NCBI GenBank assembly: GCA_963920575.1
Contig: OY986969.1
Span: 16,229,288-16,293,287, forward strand
Source of the DNA: Narthecium ossifragum
Taxonomy: Eukaryota; Streptophyta; Magnoliopsida; Dioscoreales; Nartheciaceae
DNA: 64,000 nucleotides
Reading direction: 5' to 3'
Shown here in pieces: positions 21,820 to 32,500 of the stretch; position 1 is the stretch's first letter, and each line of letters starts with the position of its first letter. The notes below the pieces were generated by a model. It ran no database searches, was not told the origin of the DNA, and was given only the letters and a program-made list of their open reading frames with translations. A program made the position numbers and the translations under genes.

Positions 21820-23160
21820 CTCCAATCGATCAGAATCGCCCTGATCGGACTTGATTTGAGTCCAGTTGGCTGAATCTGGATCGAATCTGGTTCAGATCTG
21901 GCTCAGATTGGGGTAGGACTCGACTGGGTCAAGTCTGGATTGGTTGATTGGCTCTTGGAATTGAATCTGGCTCGTATTGGGCTAAGTGGCTTGGCTGAAA
22001 CGGCTAGGAGTGGGTTAAGTGGCTGAGCCAAATCAGAGTGGGCTGAGTCTGAATCAACTGGCTGGCTAACCAAGTTAGAGTTGGCTGAGCCAACTTGGTT
22101 GGGCTGAACCGGAGTTGATCCAAGGGCTGTGGTTCGCCGGAGTAGATCGCCGGCGTAGGGGCGGCGGCGGCGGTCGGGGTAGTGGCAGGAAGCGTCGCCT
22201 GGAGGTGGGGAAGAGTTCCAACGGAGTGGATCTGGGAGATGGGTGGCGGATCGGCCGGATCTGGGGGAGACGGCGGTGAAGGTTGGGTTCACCGGCGTCG
22301 GGGACGACGGGGAGGCTCGGCGGGGCTTTGGGACGTCGTAGAAGGCCGGGATCTGGCCTAGGGAGGTCGGCGGCGTACTTTGGAGGTAGGATATGGGTCG
22401 GACGCGGCTTGCCGGTGATGGGGATGGAGATCGGGTTCGCCGAGGACGGCGCCGAAGGCGATGGAAGACGACGGGGAAGGGCTGGCCGGAGTCGTGGGAG
22501 GTAGGGGAAGGCTTTGGCGGTCTTGGTTAGCGACGGGGGAGGCCGGAGAAGGCTGGACGGAGGTATGGCCGGCGGTAGGTAGGTTTGGGTCACGGGAGAG
22601 AAGTGGAGAAGGAGATGCTGACGTGGCAGGTGACTGGGAGAGAGGGCTGACGTGGAGGAGAGAGAAAGTGACGGGAGAGAGAGAAACACTGGTGAAGGCG
22701 GTGCCGGCTGCGGAGAAGATGACCGACGGGGAAGAAGGTGGATCTATGGTAGATATCTGGTGGAATCTACTTTACTTCTACTCCTATGATATTCTACTCC
22801 TATGATAACTTATCAACTACTCTTAATCATTCATCTCATGCATTCATCATTATAACCTAATACAAACTACTAAGGTCCTTTTATAGAGACCTTGACAGAG
22901 TCCTAATCCACTAGAAAAACCCCCTTGCTTGATTAGCAAGTAATAAGGTTTCTGACTCAACTCAACTTCCTAACTCAAAGGGGCTCTTAATTAATTCCTA
23001 ACAATCAACTAGGACTCAATAAAAGACTAATGATAAAGACTAATTAAATACTCTAGTTTGAACTAGGGAAGTCCAAGTCAAACTAGGAAAGAGGTTGAAC
23101 CAGCTTGGTTCCTCTTCTGGGTTCGGGTCCAGTTGGTCGAGTCGGATCGACTCGTATCAC
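21820..23160 (-). promoter_or_regulatory. Nested promoter-bearing segment (TATA near 22884)
   Basis: On the minus strand TATAAAAGGACC is followed by a leader with TAGGAGTAG motifs (about 22770-22800) and a long GC-rich, proline-coding stretch. It is homologous to 1030-1806 and absent from the shorter LTR copies, so it looks inserted. Boundaries are approximate. The long Pro/Ser frames here (for example 22075-22689) match no family I know. Confidence 0.45.
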
Positions 23161-24599
23161 CCGGACTAACCCTCCCGGTCCCCCAAAGAACAAGACCCGA
23201 CACCGGTGGCATCCTCAACACCTGACTTGAGGCCGACGCGACCTCTAATCATCATCAAGCAACATGTGTACCAGTCCTTAGGCCTATCATCAAGTTTGAC
23301 TGGACACCACAATTCAAACCGGGTCCAAACTACCCAACCCCGGTCCTAGGGCTAAGTCCGAGCTTCCAGCCTCGGGACGGCGACCCAAAGATCACCCACG
23401 CCCTAACCATTGCAACTAATGCACAAAACAACAATATATGCTATGAACATACACAGATAAGAAGTAAAGCATGCAACAGTATGACAAACATCATATAAGT
23501 CACCCCGATTGCTGCAGCGGTACTACCGACCGCTGCCAGCCGATCCGCAGTGGTCCCGGCATTACGACGGTACCACGACCGTCGACCGCAGACTTCTGCA
23601 ATAGGAAGCAACCCCGAAAACGATGATGAACAGTACACAATATAATATTATAATCCGAAATATAATATTATATTCAAAACACCCAAAGCCTCTACTTAGG
23701 GGCTAATTGATCCCGTCGATCCGACTTCCAAACGACTTCGGATTCAAGATCCAACTTAGCCATCAGTAGGTGTATATACCAGGATCAATATATCCAAAAT
23801 CCATAATCATCCAACGGTTGGATTAACGGGAAAACATTAATCGAAACCGCTAATCAAACTAACTTACCAATTTAATTGCTGCAACGCAGCCCTCCAGTAA
23901 ACAATTCATAACAAATCGTAGGCAAATCGCAAAATTATGAAATCAGTTGGGTTAGAAAGTAGATTCAAAAATCTACAACTCTTATGTTCATCACAACCCA
24001 AGATCAAGTACGTACCAGCCGAAAAACTCGCCGCAACCCGGCTGTTCTTCAAGAACAGTAGAAAACCGGAAATCCGAGATTAATCATGCATAAACCTACT
24101 CAAATCTCAACCAAATATTATGAAACTTATATCAGTAATTCTACTAGGCAAGAGGAATCTAACAAGATAAAGATCAACAAGATCCAACGGCTAGATCTAG
24201 AGAAACCCACTAAAGAACACAGTAGGTAGAAAAACTTACCGAAGAATGCTAATCCCGGCTGATCCCTCGCAACCAGTCACCAACAAGCCTCCAAACCACA
24301 CCAAGAGCCTTCCTCTCGTTGCCACGGATCCAACGAACCTTAGAACACCCAAAAGGATGGTCGGAGGAGGGAGAACGGAAGAGAAGAAGCTCGCCGGCGG
24401 GAGAAGAGAGAAAAACAGAGCTTTTGGGTGAGGAGAAAGAAGAAGAGAAGAAGAAGGAAGGAGGGGAAGGAGAAAAGGAGGAAAGGGGGAGGGGACAGCC
24501 GGAAAAGAGGGGAGAAAGTGAAAGGAGGGGAGGGAGAGTCCTCCCCCTCTGACAGGAGAGAGCGACGGCCAACTGCGCCCGTCCTCGCGAAGCAGAAAA

Positions 24600-24760
24600 A
24601 GCCATCGACGCGAGTCCAATCGATCGCTCCAAGGAGCGATCGGTCGCTCGCGCCCCGGATCGATCCCAACACCAAGTCGGATCGATCCGAGCGGGCCAAA
24701 ATCCACCGACTCGCTCACGAGTCCGATCGATCGTTCCAAGGAGCGATCGATCGCTCAAGG
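24600..24760. repeat. GATCGATC palindrome cluster in LTR U3
   Basis: Repeated CGATCGATCGCTCC and its complement GGAGCGATCGATCG occur around the CCAAGG joints, forming potential hairpins in the U3 part of the LTR. Confidence 0.75.
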
Positions 24761-25033
24761 GTCGTCAGCTGCCCAAAGGCAAGCTTCCGCGCGCCCGAGC
24801 TGGGATCATCCGATTCCGGGTCCACCTAGCCATTCTAAATAAGCACTAACACAAACAAGGTCAGTGTGTGCACATGCGGGTGTGAAACAAACCAACAAGG
24901 CGTAATTTACCAAATTGCCATTGCGGTCCAAGAAACAATACGATCCACCAGATCGCGCGCTCGACGCGAAGCAAACCAACGAGCCTCGGGCCTGACCCAG
25001 CCGGTCGACTCAGGAGTACAGGGACAGGTCCTC

Positions 25034-25162
25034 ACATATTTGTTAGAGAATGACCCTCAGACATTCAAGGAGGCAATGTCAACTCCAGACACTCCTTTAT
25101 GGAAGGAAGCAATGAAAAGTGAAATTGATTCCATCATACAGAACCATACATGGCAACTGGTT
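25034..25162 (+). repeat. 129 bp copia duplication, right copy
   Basis: Partner of 20972-21100. It overlaps the LTR terminus by ACA, a 3 bp microhomology. Confidence 0.9.
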
Positions 25163-26584
25163 GATTTACCACCAGGTTGTAAACCTTTGGGTTACAAGTG
25201 GGTTTTCAGAAAGAAAATGAAAGCAGATGGAACGGTTGACAAATACAAGGCAAGACTTGTAGTTAAGGGTTTCAAAAAACCGAAGGGGTGGATTATTTTG
25301 ACACCTATTTTCCAGTCAATAGGAAAACGTCAATCAGAATAATTATCACCATTGCGGCTTTAAACAATATGGATATACATCAAATGGATGTAAAGACAGC
25401 TTTCCTAAACGGTGATCTGGAAGAAGAAATCTACATGAAACAACCTGAGGGATTTGTGGTTCCTGGAAAAGAGAAGAAAGTCTGCCGACTTGTTAAGTCT
25501 TTGTATGGACTAAAACAAGCACCTAAGCAATGGCATGAAAAGTTTGATCATGTAATGCTGACAAACGGCTTTCGCATAAATGAGTGTGACATATGTGTTT
25601 ACATAAAAGGTGATGAGAAGGAATATATAATTCTATGCCTTTATGTGGATGACATGATCATCATTGGTAGCAATGATAATATCATAAAAGCTACGAAGAG
25701 TATGTTGTCATGAAATTTTGATATGAAGGATTTGGGTATCGCTGATGTGCAAGGTATGAAAATTACCAATACGGCTGATGGCTATACTTTATCTCAAGAT
25801 CATTATATTAAGAAAATTCTTAATATATTTGATAAAGGGAGCGATGTTGTAGCCAGGACACCGATAGATGTTAACTCACATTTAAAGAAACATCACGGTG
25901 AAGGTGTATAACAATTGGAATATTCCAGGGTCATAGGCAGTCTGATCTATATCATGAACTATACTCGACCAGATATTGCCAACTCAGTAAACAAGCTGAG
26001 TAGATATACAAGCAATCCTAGATCACTGGAAGGCATTGATCAGAGTCCTTAGATATTTAAGGTACACAACAAATTATGGATTGTATTATACGAGATATCC
26101 AGCTGTGCTTGAAGGATATTCAGATGCAAACTGGATCTCGGACTCCAATGATACAAAATCCACGAGTGGGTTTATTTTTATGATTGGAGGTGCAGCTGTG
26201 TCTTGGAAATCATCCAAGCATACCTGCATAGCAAGGTCGACTATGGAAGCCGAGTTCATAGCATTAGACCTAGCTGGGGAAGAAGCAGAATGGCTACGTA
26301 ACTTCCTAGAAGATATTCCTATGTGGCCTAAACCTGTGCCTCCTATTAGCATTCACTGCGATAGTCAATCAGCAATAGGCAGAGCACAAAGCCATATGTA
26401 TAATGGAAAATCTAGGCATATACGTCGACGACACAATTCTGTAAGGAAATTGTTGTCGACTGGAGTAATTTCTATCGATTTTGTGAGATCGAAGGATAAT
26501 GTTGCAGATCCACTAACCAAAGGCCTAACTAGAGACCTAGTGGATATTTCGTTGAGGGGAATGAGGTTAAAGCTCATGAAATAA
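25034..26584 (+). pseudogene. Copia reverse transcriptase-RNase H, 3' part of gag-pol
   Basis: Sequence restarts 129 bp upstream of the point reached before the insertion. Reverse transcriptase motifs are TWQLVDLPPGCKPLGYKWVF, MDVKTAFLNGDLEEEIYM, QPEGF and the catalytic LYVDDMII. RNase H shows [19 protein letters not shown] and HCDSQSAI, ending [15 protein letters not shown] and a stop at 26582-26584. Damage: frameshift near 25280, TGA near 25711, TAA near 25910, and a frameshift near 26030. It is not functional. The DPLTKGL ending is typical of plant copia elements. Confidence 0.92.
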
Positions 26585-27155
26585 CTATCCTTCTCAATGG
26601 CAATCCAACCTAGCTGATTTGGCAGACCCAGATTCTAAGTTCAATGGGACAACCGAATTGTGGGGGCAGTCGCTTAGATCACTCATACCCATTTCTATGA
26701 TGATTGAGTGATAAACTTACATAGTGTAAAGGTTAAGCTTATGCTTTTAATGATCTTCATTACTCAAAGAGTAGGAGTATGACAAGATGTTCCTAATAAG
26801 AGATCACCTATTTCGAGTGAGAAGGGGCCGCTTCTATGAGAATGATGTAAGGGCTAGTTTTCTAAAGCACTCGAAAAATTCTACCATGCATGTTTAGGGC
26901 CAAAATGGACACAACAAAAGAGCCTTCAATGGTATAAGAAAGGCGTTGTGTGAGCACTATTGTCTTAGTGTACATGAAAGTTGAACAGTTCAAGACATCG
27001 TGTTCACTGTTTAGCAAGTACATTCGATAGTGTTTCACTAAGGAAGGTTCAAAGCTAAAAGCTACCCCTCCTGAAGCAGCAATGTTCTGTGGTACTCTCA
27101 AATGCATTAGGGATCATTTAACATTTTGATCAGCCATTTGATTCATGTGAGGGAT
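26585..27155 (+). other. Copia 3' untranslated region
   Basis: No ORF of interest. A weak purine run (GTGAGGGA) ends just before the 3' LTR and may be the polypurine tract. The GGGGGCAGTCGCTTAGATCA stretch near 26660 resembles the post-RNase H linker of other plant copia elements. Confidence 0.5.
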
Positions 27156-28237
27156 TGTTGGATTTGGGGCCCAATTAAGTTGGGCTAAGCATGGGTTGAA
27201 TCAAATGGGCCTTGGAAGAGCCCATTAACAAATAGCCAAATGGAGGAGAGCCTATGTGTGTAGAGTAGTTTAGTCCCACATTGGAAGTGGAGGAAATCTT
27301 TTACTAGTTTATATAGTGTTTTAAGTCTCTAGGCTTTGAACACATATGAGGACTAGGGGTGGAACATCCCACACGCGCGCACCACCGCCCGCCCGGCACG
27401 GCCGGCCGTGCTCGTGCGCCGTGTGGGGTGTGTGTCCATTTTGCTACACACGGGAGCTGGTCGAGTCAGCTCGAATTCACTGGAACTTTTCAACTTCCGA
27501 AACGGTTCAGATGAATTGATTGGATTTGACTCCTGGGCTGCCCATGATTAATGGGTTGAGTCAGTTATCTCTTGGGAATTGATCTGGTCCGACTCTTGGA
27601 CTTCAGATTAACTGATTGAGTCAGTTACGACTCTTGGGCTTCTGTGGAATTGATTGAGTCAGTTTCGATTCCAGTGGAATTGCTTAGAATCTGACTCTTG
27701 GCTACCCTTGACTGGTCAGCTTCCGAATGACGTGTCAGTCTATAATTGGCTGTTGTTGCTGACGAGGCTTGGCCTTTCATCTCCCCTAATGGCTGATCAG
27801 CTTCCTCCCTTAGCCTATAAATAGGACCTATTCCAGCCCTTAGATGCTAAGTTACATGCATCCAGTTTTTGCACACCACTCACTAGAGGGTCCTGAAGTC
27901 TGAGAGTACCGTACCAGCGAAGGCTTGACGGGCGATCGGAGGCCGGCTTCCTTCCGTTCGCGTAGGAGATCATTGTACCCTGGAGTTCCTTGCCTGAAGA
28001 ACCATAACCACCGGTGGTGGGCAATACGAACTTAAGGGCACAGTGTGGTACACTGGCCTCGATCAAGCATCGGTTCTACATCGGATTTTCTTCCTCCTCA
28101 TCGGCGGTTTCCTCTCTTTTGGAGTTCTAACATCTTATTTTGTAAGTATTTAAGAATTCAGTTTTCTTCTCGTCGTTGTAAAGGATTGTTGTTACCTTAG
28201 TAAAAGCAATATCCTAATCCCCTCTCTATTTACAGCA
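27156..28237 (+). repeat. Copia 3' LTR
   Basis: Same sequence as the 5' LTR with scattered substitutions; it ends CTATTTACAGCA. TATAAATA is at 27816-27823. Confidence 0.95.
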
Positions 28238-28242
28238 TTATA

Positions 28243-29540
28243 TTCTGAAGCTCGACCGTACATTTGTCTATAGAGAAACTCAATATTTTTATTTGCAGAG
28301 AACACAATGCTAAGCTGCATCGATTTTGCTTGTTTCGGCAGCTTATTTGACAACAGAACGGGGCTATTTTCATTGCTCTGCGCTGCCCCACCGGAGATCA
28401 ATGCCATTGCCTTCAAAGAGCTCGAATTTATCACTGTCAAACATCTCTATGCAGAACTTAGTAACTCTAGCTGTTCTCTGCCTGTTTCTTACCATGCGAG
28501 TGTCATGAATGCTCTGCTTTCAGGCGGTTGTTTACAGGTCATTCATGCACAAGCTGTACACTCATTTCTTGCCCTGGTTATGGTTATGTGTGAATATGCT
28601 GTTAAGTATGCTTCTAATCTCAGGATGAGCTCTATTCAAAAATTCTAGATGCATGTGATCAGATCATAGAATCAGGTAAACAGCACAACAGCAAAACAGG
28701 ACTGTGCCCTTGGTGGGTGGTTCATATCTTGATGTAGAAAGGAATATGCTTGAAGGCCTAAATATCTGTTTAAATGCCTTTTAATCTGAAATTTTGTACA
28801 TTTGGAAGGAAACTAAAAAGAGGCAGTTTCCACTTTTAAGCTTTAAAAGCTACTCACCTGCTGCTATCTGTGCTACCAATCAGGAACGTTAGCCACAAGA
28901 CTTGCTTTTTGTTGTTGCTTGCAAATTTTCAAACTTAATGCCTGATGTTCTAAGATAAAGTATATAGGAGTCACTAGCAGTTCACCGTAGCAGTGTGCCT
29001 ACCAGTCTACCACCATGCTGCACAGCTGTAGGTCTGCAGCCCTCTGCCACTGTTGTTGCAAAAGGCATGAAGAAGACGTACGTACATGGTCTTCTCCCTT
29101 AAGTTTTTGCGCTACAATTTGTAGCTTAGTATGGTTTTAAATTGAGTTTATGGGTAGTAATAATCATAAAGTGATGCTGAGCTCCGGATGGTGGTCTTTT
29201 GCGTGCATGAAAGAACCATGTGAAATCACCACACAGGCCCTTTTGGAACCAGTGTATTCCGTGGTTTACTATTTATGTGAAAGTTCCTTGAGCTACGTTT
29301 CTGCTTGATGAGGAAAGGTTCTGCAAAGGAAACAGAGTTGGTGAACTCTTTTATCCAGAACCAGGCTGTGGGGTTGTTTTAAGACTTCAGAGAGAGAGAG
29401 AGAAGGCAGCGCAGAGGAGGAGAAATGCTGTTGTGAGATGTTAAAGAGAGAAAAGGCAGTGGAGAGGAGGAGAAGGTTTAGTGGGTGAAGACTGGTAAGC
29501 CATTGTGGGTTTTGCTGGGGTTTAAGCCTGGTTTCTGGAG
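28243..29540. other. Upstream region of the B3 gene, no gene recognised
   Basis: Short frames only. Near 28290 a TTTTATTTGCAG looks like a splice acceptor followed by a 300 bp open stretch (to 28648), but the protein is unfamiliar. A short GA run is at 29390-29402. The last 250 bp probably hold the B3 promoter and leader. Confidence 0.35.
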
Positions 29541-32500
29541 ATGGGGATGGAGTTGGGTTGGAAGACGAAGTTGGGCCTGCAGCAGCCTCCAACTGTTTCG
29601 TTCTTCAAGGTCATGATTGGAGATTTCAGGGAAGTTTTGGTACGAAACCATCTCTCTAACTTGATTTTTTGTTTGTTTGTTTCTTCTTGTTCTTACTTTG
29701 TTACTTTGTTTTGTTCTTTATCTTTCTCATACCCACAGATCTCTTGTTAGCAGTGTTTTTTAATCCACAGCTGGTTACTCTTTGGATGATTTGTTCTGTA
29801 TATATGATGGTTGATTTATCTGGCTTATCTTGTTTCTTCTATGAACCAATCAGTGCATATACGCATTTGGTTCAAAATTTGGATTAGGTCTTTGATCTAT
29901 TTTTGTTTCGTTTTAAGCTTCTACATGAAGAGGTGTTAGCTATATATTTTTGGCACATCTATTCAGAGACACTATTCCCCAAGTAAAGGCTACCCTATGC
30001 AATATAGAAGAGGGTTTCTCAGCAGATATGTGTTGACATGAACTTACCCTGTTCTTTCTACTCAATGAGCCCTTAACTGAACTTGTTCATTAGATGCTTT
30101 AATTTTGTAATGTCCAGCCAAGTTTCTTTTTTCCCCTAATGTTCTAATGCATGTAAATGTTTTATGCAGCACAGACCACCCCAAGTTGCAATCTGTGTTG
30201 TTCTCTATCTTTCTCATACCCACAGATCTCTTGTTAGCTGTGTTTTTTAGTCCACATTTGGTTACTCTTTGGATGATTTGTTCTGTACATATGATAGTTG
30301 ATCTATCTAGCATATCTTGTTTCTTCTATTAACCAATCAGTGCATAGATGCAATTGGTTCAAAATTAGATTAGCTCTTTGATCTATTTTTTTTTTTGTCC
30401 TAAGCTTCTACATGAAGAGGTGTTAGCTATATATTTTTGGCACATTTCTTGAAAGACACTATTACCCACGTAAAGGCCCTGTTCTTTCTACTCAATGAGC
30501 CCTTAACTGAACTTGTTCATTAGATGCTTTTGTATTGTCCATCCAAGTTTTGTGTTTTCCCCTAATCTTCTAATGCTTGTAAATGTTATATGCAGCACAT
30601 ACCTCCCCAAGTTGCAAGATCTCTGCGATGTCTTCTTAATCAATATGTTTTCCTGAAAGATCTTAATGGGCGTACATGGCGAACGAAGGTCTTGCTGGTA
30701 GGATGTTCACTGCAATTTGCTCATGGATGGGATGTATTTGTATCAGATCATTCAATAGATGTTGGAGAGCTGCTTGTGTTCCAGTACATAAGCACAGCTC
30801 TATTCTCTGTCCAGATCTTTGGGACAACAGCTTGTGAAAGAATGCGCTTTTGTCAGGAAACTAATGAAGACTACTATGAGAGGAGAAGAAAGAAAACAGA
30901 ATCAAATAACAAAGGTTTGCAATTTCATGAAGATTTCAGGCATTTTAAGGCATCAGAAGAGTACCAAAGGCAAATAGAAGCCAATCAGCATGGCATGGAT
31001 GGCACTGAGATGAATGCTAACATTTCTAGGCCTAAGCTTGATGATCAAGATGTCAGAACTGAGAAGTTTGGGCACTCTGAAAACAGTTCAAAGAAGCCAC
31101 ATACACCGTCCACAGAGAACAACAGTGAAGCACCACAGAGGACAAATGATACAGATGCAATCTGGAGGAAGAAAGTTGATTCTCTTAAATCTAGGCCGAA
31201 GGAGATGTCTACCATGGACTGCTCGCGAAAACACCACAAAGTCCACTCTACTTTTTGCGAATTGCTTCACAATAAACCGGTTCTTGGAAAAAATACTGCC
31301 TTGCAAACTCATAATGCAAGTGCCAAGATCATGGAGAAGGATGAGGAACCAAAGGGCGTTGTTGATAATAAATTTTTAATATCAGAACATGGTATATGCC
31401 ATATTGTTCCCGAGTACCTGGTGGCTGAACATGGAGTAACCACAGCTGCTCCTATAAATATCGGCATCAGCGAGACTGATGGTTACAAGGGTCACAATCA
31501 GAAAGCAAAAATTGTGGAGGGGACTTCCAAGCTATCAAGGAAAAACCTCGGTGCTCCTTCAATTTCCCATATGCAAGGTTGTGCTCGGGTTCAGAAAGAA
31601 GTACCTACGAATAGCAAGGATCCTCGATGTAAAGGGAAATCAGCTCTCGGCGGTCAGTAACTTTTGCACATAGAAGATAGATTCGTGTATATGGAATGCA
31701 CATGCCACCTATCGGTTGTCAAATACCGATTCTTTCATCTATCCTATTGGTAGACCATCGGTAGTGGACTACCGATGGGATAGATCAATGAATCGGTAGT
31801 TGGCTATCGATTGAATGTATCGGTAACTAACTACCGATGGATTGATATGGTCCAGTAGTGAGATACCGATGTCTTTATCTATCCCATCGGTAGTCCACTA
31901 CCAATGGGATAGATTTAAGAATCAGTACTTGACTACCGATACATATGCCACCTATCCATATACACAGATCAACACTCATGCACATATATACATATCTTTA
32001 CTTGGTTTAATTTGATATGTTTGAATTAAACATTCTATGGTGAAAATGGTCACAGCTCATGAATACAAACTTGAGAAAGCTCCCTGTGTTGGACGTAACC
32101 CTCAGAGCATGATTGACAAACTTAGATCCAATAGTAACATCATCAACATGAGAGGTAAAATCACTCCAGTCCGCTCATATACTGATTCAAATTTCGTTCT
32201 TTGAACTGCTATATTGTTAATAGCTTAATGGATGATTAGGTTTTTGTATTTGATACTACTTTCCACTAGAGTGTAGTTTGTAAAGAGAAATCTTTCTTAC
32301 ATTATAGGAAATGTTCCTGATGATTTGCAAGAAGATAGGACTACACTACGTAGACGTACCAGGCAAGAAAATCTTGAAGAAAAATTTGAAAGCAATGACT
32401 TGGCTCAGTTATCATCAGCAAATTCTGTGAAGTTTAAGGTCTCCTTATCTGCCAATGCTCGTTCGTGGCTAGTAAGTATAGCTTTTGCCTGATAACATTC

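Larger units (their letters stand above)
21113..25036 (-). mobile_element. Tekay-type LTR nested in copia
   Basis: On the plus strand it starts TGTCGCGCCCCGACCC and ends GGTCCTCACA. On its own strand it starts TGTGAGGACC and ends GGGGCGCGACA. It is colinear with the LTRs at 51987 and 54452 but longer, because it contains an extra promoter-bearing segment (about 21820-23160) related to 1030-1806. GATCGATCGCTCC palindromes sit at 24620-24760. There is no internal retroelement sequence, so it is a solo LTR. No simple 5 bp target duplication is present. Confidence 0.85.
17244..28242 (+). mobile_element. Ty1-copia element with target duplication TTATA
   Basis: The element spans 17249-28237: 5' LTR 17249-18332, gag-pol, and 3' LTR 27156-28237. 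TTATA flanks it at 17244-17248 and 28238-28242. Domain order protease, integrase, reverse transcriptase, RNase H marks it as copia (Pseudoviridae-type). The LTRs are about 1.08 kb and highly similar, so insertion is fairly recent. The polyprotein is interrupted by a 3.9 kb Tekay-type LTR (21113-25036) with an unusual 129 bp duplication of the flanking reverse-transcriptase sequence. Confidence 0.95.

Noticed and set aside
22075..22805. Long Pro- and Gly-rich frames on both strands
   Set aside because: GC-rich sequence is open in several frames at once and nothing resembles a protein family.
24236..24829. Five overlapping frames on both strands
   Set aside because: They follow from GA-rich and GATCGATC-rich LTR sequence with few stops, not from selection.
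20972..25162. 129 bp repeats as a target-site duplication
   Set aside because: Far too long for a retroviral integrase, which leaves 4-6 bp, and the copies differ at four sites. Treated as rearrangement.
28307..28648. Possible exon of 113 codons upstream of the B3 gene
   Set aside because: A splice acceptor is plausible but the protein is unfamiliar on either strand and no partner exon was found.
31014..31379. Alternative 121-codon frame inside the B3 middle exon
   Set aside because: It overlaps the longer in-phase B3 frame and has no recognisable content.
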